DNA from: Azadirachta indica
Lineage: Eukaryota > Streptophyta > Magnoliopsida > Sapindales > Meliaceae
DNA length: 64,000 nt
Direction: 5' to 3'
Assembly (NCBI GenBank): GCA_022749755.1
Contig: CM040449.1
Coordinates: 14,418,363-14,482,362, forward strand
Shown: in pieces, positions 50,815 through 63,117 of the stretch
How the letters are laid out: every line of letters begins with the position of its first letter
Position numbering within the stretch: position 1 is the stretch's first letter
Made by a program: the position numbers and the translations under genes
The notes under the pieces: model-generated
Seen by the model: the letters and a program-made list of their open reading frames with translations, nothing else
Told to the model about the DNA's origin: nothing
Databases searched by the model: none

Positions 50815-53800
50815 TCACATGGAAATAGTACATCCTAATTCCTTGGCAGCAATATCAAGAAATTGAATAGGCATACCCGTTGCAAGTCGGCTATGAGCTT
50901 CCCAAGTTAAGCACCTTTCAACGTCAGCTTGCCAGTCAATAGTATCTATATTGAAGTACTGTAAGGAAGAACCATGCATGCCATTTCTGTCCACTTGCTT
51001 GCTAATAGATTTAATTGAACTGGTATGCAAAATGTCACGAAGAACTGAAATGCTCAGAGCACGGACATGGGCACTAGGATGAGAAAGGCATCGGATGGTA
51101 GCTGGTAGACGACACTGCAAAAGTTGACACAAGTTTAGGTTTTGCTTTAGAAAACATAAGCAAACAAGGTTAGTCTTTTTGTATTTGTCAGTATGCGCTC
51201 TCATTAGACATTGGGAAGTAATTATGCTGTCATTCGCTCTTTATTTTTTCGTTTTGACTGATAAATTGCTACATTGATCTTGGGATGCTTCATAGCATAT
51301 TTTGTATTCATTGTTGAGACAGAAAAAAATGAAAGTGCATCATAGTATTTTTTTTTTTTCCTTTTTTACCTTTAACAGGTTTGAAAGACCATCAGCAACT
51401 GCTAATCCAGATTCTCCCCACTCCAGTATGGGCTGAATTGCTCTGGCTGTTGCTTCTAGTAACTGCACACCAATAAAACAATGAATAAAGAGGAAGACAC
51501 ATACTTGGTCTAATCGTTAAAATACCATAAACCTTCAATTAAGCAGATTACTGCTTATAGAAATAAAATTAGTAGGTTAGCTAACAGTGTGCTTCAATAG
51601 TTTCCATACAGATAATAAAATTTAACTGCTGAAAGTATTCTTAGTCTTAGGAGCTGCTACCTCCAGTTGCGGCAGTGTGCAAGCTTCCCCATCAACAAGC
51701 ATCCCATCCGTGGCACGTAGAAGTAGATCCGAAGCACTTGCTAAAATTACCAGTGACTCAGGACTGTCGTGATTTCTCATTAGCTCAACAATCAGCTTCA
51801 CAATTCTCTGGTTGATTCTCCACATCTTCTGACCCTGATCGTCATCTTTAGCAATCCAAGGCTGCAATTCCCTCTCCGCCTGACAAGCACATGAGGGCAT
51901 GTACGTGACTAAACAAATGAAGCAATTGAAAAGCAACTGTACATGGGGAAAGGCTACCAATTTGGACAGGTGCTACACCTCCTCCAGCATAAGGCATCAA
52001 TGAAACATTATAGATACTATTCAGAAAAGTTACTAAAGCTTTTAATGCCTCATTCAGGAGATGGAGTCATGCTTAGGAAAGTCATGTCATGTTCAAATCA
52101 GTAGCCAATAAGAAAAGTGAGCAATTTCTTTTTCAAGCAATAGTTTACAAGTTGAACAAAAATTAGACCTGAAGAACAACGGCCGTAGCTGCCTTTGTTG
52201 GTGATGCTGAAACAACATTGCAGAGTGCATCAACTACCTATATAAACAAACATAAAAAGTCAGACAAACAATAATGTAGCAATAAAAACTCACAAACCTT
52301 GAAATTTGGATCCATTTTATTGATGCTCTAGGACCAGGGTCTCATGTATATCAGTTACATAAATTGAGGTTGCTTGACTAGCACTGCAATGCACACAGAG
52401 TATATATATGAATAATCGAGGAGAGGAATATGACACAAATTTGTGATGCACCACATGATTCTCCAAAGTCAGAAGACAAATGTAGCAAAGTTAATGAACT
52501 AGCACATACAGATGTAAGTAAGAAAACAAGCCTTGTGTCTCATATCTTGCTAAAACATGAAACTTCTTAGAGGTACTGAATCATCATCAGAAGTTCCAGA
52601 ATGGAAACAAGTTCCTCATGTCAGAAATTTAGTTCAACAAGACCACCTCCTTCAATACCTAGCTGACTGGACTGGCAATGTTCTGGACTTCTTCTCTCTT
52701 CAATTAATCAGAAAAATATAAAAAAAAATAAAGAGAGACAGAGACAGAGACAGAGAAAGCAAGATAACAGTTATCTTTTATTAAGTTACCACTCAACCTA
52801 AAAGCTTAAGCTAGTAAATAAGGGCCCCAACAATAGGCATTAAGCACTTCAACAGACCCCCTTCCATTGAATACGAATATCAAACAGGCTTGCCATGTGG
52901 ACCAACCACAACCAGAGAGAAAAGACAGATACAAAAAAGAAAAAGACCAAGCAAAAACAGAGAAAAATGCAATCATGTTGACCTCTGGTAGAAACTAGCT
53001 CTAATACCATGTTAAGTGAGCAGGGACCTCATCTTTGCAAAGAAGTGGCACTGGGGATATGAAGATTGCCTAGGGATGCCAGACTGTATAACCATTGATG
53101 AGCAATCACATTGTTAGAACATTATGGAAGCTTTTAGAGCTTTAAGCACCATAAAGCATATAGGAAAACAAACACTCATCACATAATTCCTTCTGTTAAG
53201 CATCTGATTTCAGATAGAACCTCTGAGGTAGACATATAAATGTTACTACTACATTCTCAGTTTGCAGTTGCTTTGCTAGATCAGTGTGAATGCTGAATTA
53301 AGGGAGTTTGTAAAATGATTCTTCAAGATGGCTATAAAGTCAGGTTTTGACTGAAAACACTCTGATGATTTTTTGCACATTTAGGCAACCGTTAAGTTTC
53401 CCCTATGGTTTGATGTGGTAGAAAGGATAAAGGTCATTGAAGACCATGGAAACTACACTAGTATATTAAGCCAGACCTTGAAACTTTTTCTCTCTTCAGA
53501 TCCTATGTTTCATGACACTCAAAAGGCTTTTTGCACTATCCCTCTCAAAGGACCATGATATCATTGCCACATTGATATTTGAAGCAAACAAGTAACTCTA
53601 AAACCTTAATATCATGCCACAAAATTTCAGTAAATTTGACATTAGGTAAACCTGACGAACCAATATCTTGTGAAGTGCGTCAGAGCTATATATTATTGTT
53701 CAGCCCTTACCTACCAGTTCTTTTAGGTCATTTGGCTAGTTAAAACTGTATCAAATTCAATTTGACCAAGTAATCTTCTGTTGGTATCCTGAGCAGGCAT

Positions 53801-56800
53801 GTCACATACAATTGCTCTAAACTAAAATAATTGGATGTGTAGCCATAAATATTTTTCTTTGTGAGAGTTCTAGAACTCTTAAAATAACCTTAAAATGGTA
53901 ACCATGGGAGCTTTTAATCCAAGTGCCTTCCAAAGTAAAAGAGGATGAAGGCCATACCAAAAGATAAAATGAGTCCGGTAATGCATATCAGAATCAAGGA
54001 CAGTTTTGATTGCTTCTCATTAGCAAACATAGATTGATTGCATCTTAGATATTTTAATAAGCAGAGTAAAAAATAATAGTACAGGGAGACAACCTTGGAC
54101 ACAAGCATGTCCAATGCCTAATTTCCATTGACAACAAACATTTGGATATTTTAATGTGACAAGGTTTTCTCAAGTTCGTATTATTTTCCTAATACATCGT
54201 TGAAAATGTGATTTTAATCATAAGTCAGAACATTATGTTGTTTAATTTTTATCATGTGTTAATAATGTTAATTAAGTGATATAAAAAATAAACCTCAAGA
54301 TGCATAAAACATGTTAGATACCTGTCTCCATCCTTGTTGAGCGGAAGTGCTTTCTGCACTGGGTTGGGTTTCAGGGGCTGCAATCAACTTGTTCCACAGG
54401 AGTGAAACAACAGAGAAGCATAGTTCTTGTTTCTTTGCAAGCACCGATCTTAGAAGAACTTGTGCACTGCAATTGAATCCTATATGCCTGTCCATTGTGA
54501 GGAAATTAGCTAAATCTGAGGCATCCAATAGGAAATTTGCAATGCCTTTACCCAGAGTATTTCCTGAGCCTTCATCTGAGCGTGATGCTCCTTCACTTTT
54601 AAGATGAATTTCTGAATGGGCTGAAGTTTCACACTGTGAAACAGATGCCCTCCCTGAATCAAAACAGGCACTGTTTGTGCATTTATTTTGTTTTCGGCTG
54701 TCAAAACGCGCAACAGAGTCCTTCCAAATAGGTGCATGCATTAAGTGCGCTTCTAATGGCTCAGCCTTGTTAACAATTGATGCAACAACTTTTCTGTGAA
54801 TATCAATGAGGTTATACAGAGATGTTGCCCTACTATAAATTTCATTATCCCACTTGCATCGCATCAAGACAGAGAGGGCATGCATGCAAGCCTTGGACCG
54901 TCTAAATAATTCTGAAACATGCGCGGCAACCATAGCTGCTGCCACTATTTCATTTGAACTGTAACCCCATGATGCGCCAATAGAGGATGGCTTCAGTGAG
55001 AACAATGCCTCTAAAATTGCCAAGATTCTACGAGTATGATGAATTGCTGACTCGATACTACTACTACACTCATTAGTCGATCCATTTATTTTGGCCGGCT
55101 TGGCTATAGCTTGTATATCTTTGGACTTTGTATGATTACCACCCCTTGAGACCAAAGGGAACAACTGAAGCTCGCAAGCAAGAGCACAAACAGCAGCCAA
55201 AACATAGGAATCAAATGCTGCTACCGGCCCTTGTCTTTTCACCTTTCTATTTTCCAGATCTTTTGGTAAGTCCTCAGTGCTTTCATCAGGAAAATAATTT
55301 TCTTCACCTTTCCGTTTCTTGCTCCCATTGGGTTGAGCTTCATGGCTGACACACACAGTTAGGACAACAAATAGTAGGCGTGAAGCAAGCTCCACAGAAG
55401 CGCATGATTCTAAAAAGAGTGAATGCACCATCGTTCGAAGCTCTGCCACAGCAAGATTTTTTGAAGCAGATCCCACGCTAGAAATATATCTTGTTCTTCT
55501 AATGTGCTCTGCAGAGGACCCAGGAGGTGGAAAAGTTCTTTTAAGAATCGTTTCCACAGTAGCAACAAATATCTTCATGAGACAAGCTTCAGATGGACTC
55601 CCACGAGGAAGATATTCCAGGACTTTTAAGAGAGGTATGTAAAGGTTCCATGATAATATGGGAGGTTGCAATGGAGTTGCAACTATGATTTCAGGAAGAT
55701 CAACTGCCGAGGAACTTAAAGGAATCAAGCCATAAGCGGCTTCCCATATGGTGCAAATTCTCCATTCAACCTCAGGACCATGAGCACAAAGCACTGATGC
55801 AATCCCTTGGGCTGTGGCTTCAATAGTTGCTTCAGCTGCAGGCACTTCTATCTGTTTAGACAATTTTAGGGATGGAAGTTAAATACTGCAAAAATAAAAC
55901 CTGCATAATATAATAATAATAAGCTGAAAATTAACACCAATAAGTAGTACCTGCTTCCTATAGCATGAAATGTAACCACCCAAAGGTTCATGTTGAACTT
56001 CAACTCCATCAACTTGCCTTAATGGAGGAAAAAGCAATGCAGGCTGTGACAGTACGCGAAAAAGTAAAGCTGCAGCAGCATCAGCAGCTATACCTGCTCG
56101 CATGGACATTGCAACCCCAATTGCACGCAAAAAATGCAAATGCATCCAGTTCCGAGGAAGCTACAACATCAAAAACATGCAAATTGAGAGTAATATATAA
56201 CAATTAAATAAACATGAATTGAATTTGATATAAAATCAAAATGAAATGCAAGTAAGGACACCATTTTGAAGATTAGAAGGCCATTAAAATTAAGGGGATA
56301 TTTCACTTGAAAACAACTTCAAATTTTAGTACTAATTACTATCTTTAAAACAAGGGGAAAAAAAAAAAAAAGCATTAACATGGTAGTAACTCAGAAAACT
56401 AAAATAGCCCACAGATGATCAGCAAAAAGAAGCAAAAGAGCTATGAAGGGAGCAACTGAAGAATTAAAATGGAAATGCCAGAACAAACATCATCCAAATT
56501 CAAGGCCTTCCCAAGCAACAACAAAATCCTTTAATGCTACAGCAGGTAATGTGGAGGGTTAAATAAGCTTCCGATAGATATTTCTGAATACAGTGCTCGT
56601 TTTAAGCTTTCATAAATAAAGTACTAGCCTACATACTTTTACTAATTATGGTAACAATATTTAGGAGGAACAGTAGTGGAAGCTACACTGCAACAAGAAG
56701 CTATTTTGTACTAATGCAATTATTAACTAGTATTCGACATTTTTCTAGCCATATGCACAATACGGTACTTCAAAAGTTTCTGCCGGCTACCCAATATTCT

Positions 56801-59113
56801 ACAACATGTATCTAACAAACTCAAAAACTTAACATAAAAATTTTCTGTAGCTAATTCCCAAGCCATAAAACCTTTCTCTCACTGTCCTAAAGCTCAAGTT
56901 TTAGCCAACTCTAGCCGCCCAAACACAAAATACCACACAAATTTTTGTTTCCCAGTTTTTGGTAAGGACAAGTTTCTAATTCTATCCCACATTGATGTAC
57001 TCAATTAATTTTGATCATCAAATATGGTTCAACTGTAACCAAATGGTACTTCTTACTGCTGACCCATATAGCTTGAGAACCTGATACTCTACCAAGTTCT
57101 ACTACCAACCAGATTGATTGATCTGGAAATCTTCAGAAAAATACATTAGACCCATGTGATCAAGTGCTCTCAAGCAAATATGCAGAAACAGGAGAGCTGA
57201 TAATGCCAGCTTCCCGTTGACTAGTCATCCAGAGAAAGTTCCAAATCACACTGAAGACATTATTATTTGTTATGGAGAATTTCAACAATCATTTTTTCAT
57301 ATTGCCAAATATTGCAAAAAAAAGGAATCTTAACTACAGTAGACGATATTTGTAGAAGCAATGGCCTAAGCAAGCTGTATACCATGCAGCAGAAAAGAAC
57401 AATAATTAAAATGTTATTGAGTTTATTTTACATGGGTAGCTGTGTTGTTTGGCTACTCAGGGAATTCTTAAGGGTTAACATTTAATAAGCAAAGAAGCAT
57501 ACAAGAGGCTTATGGCAAAACAAAGTGGTCAAGCAAATTATAAGTAAGAGGTTAACATCCCTATCAATAGCACAATTGCTCATTGCAGAAGCCAAAAGAA
57601 ACTTATAATTGCAAATTAGAGTGCCAATCTGAATCCTTTTCTACAGCTAATAGTGTTTTGCCCAGTTCCACTAGTGATAAGTAAGAAGACGCCAATTTTT
57701 TAATTAGAGAATCGGTAGTTCATCTCATATTTAAGCAAGTTTATGATGGGGTTAATCATGGGCCTGGAAAGGTTCAGCAGGGGCCAGCACTTGCGATGAG
57801 ATGACTGCTATTCCTCCCTCACCCTAGAAAAATAATGATGACCCAGAGTAGTCCAAACAAAAATAGTACTCAAACAAAGCAATTTAAGATGAGTTAAGTG
57901 CAAGAAGAATAACTATTTGAATAACAAGTTTTTTCAAGCTGGGCTGCTAGCTTTGACCATTGTAAATTTCTTATGGTTCTAGTCCAACCCTATACTTCTA
58001 TGACCCAAAAATATGGTCCACCCAAGCCCACCGAGTTTTGATATGTAAACATCAAAAAATGAGACCTGAATATGGCTGTTTTATAAAATACATGCATCAA
58101 CATCTAGTTCAACAAAAAAATTCTCAAAGAATAATGATGACTGAAACTCAACCAACCAAAGGAAAAGGGTGCCAAAAGTTTGAATGACATGGATAAAACT
58201 GATATTGATTGCAAACATATCATCAAAACATAATTGTATAATCAATGGCAATCAACTTACCCTTATGCCGGTTGCATACTCTTCAGCAGCCCGGAGCAGT
58301 TCTACAAGCTGTACAGCGGCATCAAGTGCATCTGGAGCCCATGATGGTGGTGCTTCCAGAAGTCCAAGAAGCAGCCTTTGAGTGGCACTTGGAGTTGCAA
58401 TTGCATAATATCTAATGCAGAAATTTTAAAAGTGGTGAATATACATTATAACATGTAGGGCATCACATTTGATGATGATTGGCATGGTCCACAACTGTAA
58501 ATATGACACCCCAAACAGCGCCCGTTTGGACACTTGTACAAATTTACACCTTTTGATGCAATAAGTATGCTCAACAAGAAAATTTGGAAAACCTTTTCCG
58601 AGTAATGTTGTATTTTTCATAATGGATATACTCAGGTTCTTTATGCTCTAAGAATTGACTTCCTTAAAACATATGCTAAAAGGTTTGGTTAAATTACACA
58701 GCACAAAAATTAATAGGCATGTCCCTATTTCAGATTTTAGGGAATCATCAAGCTCAATATACTCTCTCTATCCAAATTAAACCAAGAAGCTCATGTTCAT
58801 GTCCATAGATTAATTATAGACCGAAATATGCAGAAAATCCAGTTAAATACACTTTAAGGCTCTGAAGTTTACCTATGAAATAAACGTGCATATGGCTCAA
58901 GAGCTGGAAGCCCTGCAACTAGATGCTCATCCAAAGCTGTAGTTGCAGGAGGAAGTAGAAGTGCAGGCACAGCAGCAGCTGTTAAAGTAGCAGTCTCATA
59001 GCGAGCAACTTCGTCATCACACACACTTAATATGACACCAGCACCATTTGCAACAGCCCACCTTGGAGTTGATGGCATGAGCTGAGGATGCTTTCCAGAT
59101 CCACGAGATGAAG
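50815..59113 (-). CDS. GI: GIGANTEA, C-terminal four-fifths (eight exons); N-terminus outside the window
   Basis: This is a plant-specific nuclear and cytosolic protein of the circadian clock and photoperiodic flowering pathway. It stabilises the F-box photoreceptors ZTL and FKF1, acts upstream of CONSTANS, and affects salt response. Exons in transcript order are 59113-58873, 58411-58261, 56160-55951, 55851-54322, 52237-52169, 51879-51661, 51462-51370 and 51114-50815. All have GT-AG borders and the phases agree. Together they give 936 residues, against about 1170 for the full family, so about 235 residues are missing upstream. Landmarks are SRGSGKHPQLMPSTPRWAVA, GAGVILSVCDDEVARYETAT, LPRNWMHLHFLRAIGVAMSM, EVEWRICTIWEAAYGLIPL, LLKVLEYLPRGSPSEACLMK, GPVAAFDSYVLAAVCALACE, SAQQGWRQ and the C-terminus DIAAKELGCTISM. 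A basic patch (GSKKRKGE and NRKVKRQ) may act in nuclear import. No defect is visible in the exons. Confidence 0.95.
52238..54321 (-). other. Large GIGANTEA intron (2.1 kb) with repeat debris
   Basis: Noncoding. It contains a GAGACA-type short repeat (about 52735-52756) and a retroelement-like stretch at 52795-53020. The open frame at 53914-54114 has no recognisable relative. Confidence 0.75.
52795..53020 (-). repeat. Retroelement-like remnant with initiator-Met-type PBS in the GIGANTEA intron
   Basis: On the minus strand, TTAACATGGTATTAGAGC (52999-53016) resembles the common primer-binding sequence. On the same strand, GGGGCCCTTATTTACTAGC and TTAAGCTTTTAGGT follow towards lower coordinates. 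The combination mirrors the plus-strand remnant at 2655-2900. No coding frame. Confidence 0.4.
56161..58260 (-). other. Large GIGANTEA intron (2.1 kb), no gene seen
   Basis: Noncoding intron between the exons ending in GIR and beginning LPRNW. AT-rich with a poly-A/T run near 56360. The open frame at 57267-57485 has no known relative. Confidence 0.8.
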
Positions 59114-60732
59114 CTAAGAAGAAACAACAATCAATTAACAAGTCCCATGATCCTCTTTGTAATTGTAATTACTACTTCATGATGTCCATCCACCCCACAC
59201 CCCAACCCCCACCAAGGTAAAAAACCAAAAAAGGTTTCTATATTGTACACACACAAGCAAGTAGAAAATCACATCTTTAATGAACACAAAATTTACAGTG
59301 AACTTCATAACAATAAATAAAATCATTAAGACAACATTCTTCCTTGTAAATAATATCTAATTTTAATTAGTACGGTACCCAAAAAAAAGAAAAAGGTTTA
59401 AATTTAACCGGTGACTATCAAATATTTTAGTCACATCCTCGCCTATCATCTTAAGCTCATCGGGTAAGCGGATGCTTTTTTTTTTTTTTTAACTAAAATA
59501 AGAAGTCAAGTGGTTACTTAAACGGTATTGCTATCATTTGACTAGGAGGTCATGCTTTGGATCACCCCACATCATTTGCATTTGCATGCTCTTTAATAAT
59601 TGCATCCACATTCGCTTAAGGTTGACCTTAATCAATATGACAAACTTATTGACAAATCTAGCATTACATGTGAAGAGGCCTAATAGATTTTTACCCATAA
59701 CTATCAAGTTAAGTTTTTGGGTAAAGTGATTACTTAAACATACCACTCGATACATTTTCTCTACTTGGCTTGTAAGCTATAAGTGATTACTCAAAATACC
59801 AACTAAAATTGCACGAAGACCATCAGAATATCATAAATGTAATTATGAAGCAAACATAAATGCATGGAAGTCATATGTGCAAACAATATAGGGAGACAGC
59901 AAAGCACTACATATTTCTCTGCTCAATCAGGACATTGCACCATACAAAAGAAATGATCACAAAAGCAAGGGCAGCCAAAGAAAGCTTAACAAGGAACATT
60001 GCTGCTAGACATATGTAAGATTATCGTTATCATAATCATGTGTGCAAAATATAAATGATGCTTACCTAATACCATTCACTAAAATATAAATTATGCTTGC
60101 TAATTCTCCATATCATACCGAATACCATTCACGACAATCATGATAATATATTGCAATGGTGACTTGAGATCAACCTGGCAAGGATACGATTATTTTCGGA
60201 ATCCCACCAAAACAAACCCAATTAATGGATCCAATTCAGTTTTTTAAAATTCTTTGAGCGTTCAAGTTATTTGGATTAAATCCCAAATCATGTATTTTGT
60301 CCCTTTATAAGGGTGACTTCTCCACAACAAGAAAAAGAAAGGGCCAAAGAAATAAATGTAAAGCCCTTGGATGTGATGCACTCAGGTTTAAAAGCACATG
60401 GTCCTGTATTAACCTTTCATTGTAGCGAAATATTTCACAACCTTTGTCTATGGATAAAGGTTTTTTACCAAACCATGTTTATCATTTACATTTTTGTCTG
60501 TTTTTGTTAGTTTTAATCACCCCATTGTATTAATTAATTTATAATAAGTTGTACCTTTGGTTCTTACTAAATTGATGTTTGGCCTAGATGCCTTGCCTGG
60601 TAAGGGACATGTTAGAGCTTAATACTACTATGCTGGTCCCTTAACTATCTATCAACTTAGACAAGGCACTCATAATAGTATTTAAGCTCTAACAGATTTT
60701 TCCCTTATGTTATTCGTTTACTTTGGCAAACT
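59114..60732 (-). other. GIGANTEA intron upstream of the first visible exon, proximal part
   Basis: Noncoding. The acceptor is TTCTTCTTAG at about 59114-59123. A G-rich run on the transcribed sense strand (59187-59217) lies about 75-105 bases upstream of it. The intron continues through the Copia element to at least 64000. No exon for the preceding GIGANTEA segment (the conserved region around the residues just before SRGSGKHP) was found in 59114-64000. Confidence 0.7.
60610..60694. repeat. Imperfect inverted repeat with 40-base loop
   Basis: TGTTAGAGCTTAATACTACT at 60610 pairs with TAATAGTATTTAAGCTCTAA at about 60673-60692 in an imperfect stem of about 22 bases. The arms match the GTTAGAGCTTAGTACTACT sequence in the transporter intron at 2826. 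It lies directly left of the Copia element. Confidence 0.6.
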
Positions 60733-63112
60733 TGTTGGAAACATCAAACCTATTTCCAGATTCTAGGATCTATTTCCTAATATGCGTTCCTTATTTTCTG
60801 ACAATATTTTCGTAATAAATAGAAAATAGTTGACTAAGAGGATTTGTAGATCCTTTGTTGTAATTAGTTTCCTTTTTTTACCAATCTCTTCCTGCTATAA
60901 CAAGAGACCTTTACTTTGTGTATTCTGTATCAAAAAACAGATAAAAAACCTATATTCGCAACCTACTTCCACTTTGCAACCTTTTACTGGCAACCAAACC
61001 CATAAACCTCATGTTTCCTCCAATTCCAGGTCTCACCCGGTCCAAATTACCACTATTTGTCTCAATGGTGATAATTTTTTACACTGGTCATAGTTAATTA
61101 CAATGTACATCAGAGGAAAAGGAAAAATGGGTTACTTGACTAGCCCTACTGGAGAGCCAGCCATTACAGATTTGTCGCATGCAACCTGGGATGCTGAGAA
61201 TTCCATGGTTATGATGTGGCTTGTGAATTCCATGAGGAGGAAATTAGCTCTAACCCATTGCAAAATATTTATCTTACCAAAAAATTTCTGAAAATCATAA
61301 AGCATTCCTGTCAAATATTTCTAATATCTCTGTGCCTAGAACAATTCACGAAGTACTAAGTAGCCAGGATTAAAAGCTAGCAGTCAAAGGGGAGATGGAT
61401 GCTCTAAGAAAATGTGGAACGTAGGAAATTGTTGATTTGCCGAGAGACAAAACTACTGTTAGGTGTAAGTGGGTCTTCACCATAAAAAGCAAGGCCGCAA
61501 AGAGTATTGAAAGATACAAGGCACGACTTGTAACAAAGGGGTTCACTCACACTTTCAGGATAGACTATCAAGAGACGTTTGCTCTGGTGGCCAAAATCAA
61601 TTCTATTCTTGTTCTTCTCTCCATAGTCACAAGAAGTAACTGGCTTGCACATCAACTTGATGTAAAAAAATGCTTTTTTAAATGGCAACCTTGAAGAAGA
61701 GATGTTTATGGATTTTCCACCTAGATTCCAAAAAAACTTGGGAGTGAACAAGGTTTGTAGATTAAAAAAATCCTTGTATAGACTCACACAATCCCTAAGG
61801 GCCTGGTTTGAAAGATTCAGTAGAGCGGTAAAAGGATAAAGATACTCTCAGAGTCAAGCTGACCATACCTTGTTCTATAAACTCTCAAGATCAAGTAAAA
61901 TGGTTGTGCTTATTGTTTATGTAGATGACATAATGATCACTGGAGATGACTTTGAAGAAATTAAGGCTTTAAAGAATAAGTTAGTTGGAGATTTCGAGAT
62001 TAAAGATTCGAGAACTTTAAAGTATTTATTTGGTATGGTGTTTGCTGGATCCAAGGAAGGAATCTTTGTAAACCAATGCAAGTATGTTCTTGAATTACTG
62101 GGTGAAACTGGAATGCTTGGATGCAAGACAGTTAAGACTCTCATTGAACCAAACATGAAACTACAACAACTGAAACAAAGGATGTGGTGGATAAGGAACA
62201 ATATCAAAAACTTGCAGGTAGATTAATCTTTGTGACATACTTAGCCTGACATTACCTTTGCTGTAAGCGTGGTACGTCAATTTATGCACTCTTCAGGCCA
62301 AAAGCACTTTCAAGCAGTCTTTCAAATTCTTAGGTATCTAAAAGGAATGCCTGATAAAGGATTACTTTTTAGGAACCAGGCCCACTTATAGATAAAGGCT
62401 AACACAGACGCAGATTGGGCAGGAAGTGTCATAGATAAAAGATCAACATCGGGATACCACACCTTTGTAGAAGAGAACTTGGTCACATGGAGAAATGAAA
62501 AACAGAATGTTATAACCAGGAGTAGCGCAGAGGCAGAATTTAGGTATGTTGCTCATGAAATTTGTGAAGTTTTATGGTTGAAAAGACTTCTTGAAGAATT
62601 AAAAATTTCCACTCCGCAACCAATTAAGGTTTACTGTAAGAACAAATCAACATTTGTCATCGCTCACAACACAGTTCTCCGTGATAGGACAAAGCATGTG
62701 GAGATTGACAAGCACTTTATCAAAGAGAAGATTGATAATGGAATCATTTGTATGGCTTATGTTTCCTCTATTAATCAGGTGGCAGACGTTCTAACCAAAG
62801 GACTTCATAGGAAACAATTTGACAGTTTAGTTTCCAAGCTGGCAATGGAAGACATCTTTAAGCCAACTTGAAGGGGAATGTTGGAAACAACAAACTTATT
62901 TCCAGATTCTAGGATCTATTTCCTAATATGTGTTCCTTATTTTTTGACAGTATTTTTCCAATAAATAGAAAATAGTTGACTAGAAGGATATGTAGATCCT
63001 TTGTTGTAATTACTTACCTTTTTACCAATCTCTTCTTGCTATAAGCAGAGACCTTAACTTTGTGTATTATGTATCAGAAAATAGAAACAAACCTGTATTC
63101 TCTTTATCTTTA
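60733..63112 (+). mobile_element. Ty1/copia retrotransposon, internally deleted, in a GIGANTEA intron (antisense to the gene)
   Basis: Two short LTRs both start TGTTGGAAACA: the left is 60733 to about 60957 and the right 62879 to about 63100. They share TTTCCAGATTCTAGGATC and TTGACTA.AGGAT.TGTAGATC and are about 220 bp. A polypurine tract GAAGGGGAA directly precedes the right LTR. A candidate target duplication AAACT lies at 60728-60732 and 63113-63117; the LTR 3' ends are not a clean CA, so this is provisional. The interior is only 1.9 kb and holds pieces of gag, RT and RNase H; protease and integrase are missing. It is a small defective copy. Confidence 0.85.
61003..62871 (+). pseudogene. 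Copia gag, reverse transcriptase and RNase H remnants
   Basis: The gag scrap is at 61003-61290 (LNGDNFLHWS, MYIRGKGKMGYLTSPTGEPA). RT begins near 61437 with VRCKWVFTIKSKA, SIERYKARLVTKGF, IDYQETFALVAKI and LAHQLDVKKCFF, then changes frame near 61680. It resumes at 61870 with FYKLSRSSKMVVLIVYVDDI (catalytic YVDD) and GDFEIKDSRTLKYLFGM. RNase H at 62400-62871 has NTDADWAGS-like bases, VTWRNEKQNVITRSSAEAEF, TKHVEIDKHFIKEK and the stop-bounded end QVADVLTKGL. Protease and integrase are absent between gag and RT. Confidence 0.9.
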
Positions 63113-63117
63113 AAACT

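Noticed and set aside
57267..57485. 72-codon open frame in a GIGANTEA intron
   Set aside because: No recognised family, opposite strand to the gene, and expected by chance in a 2 kb AT-rich intron.
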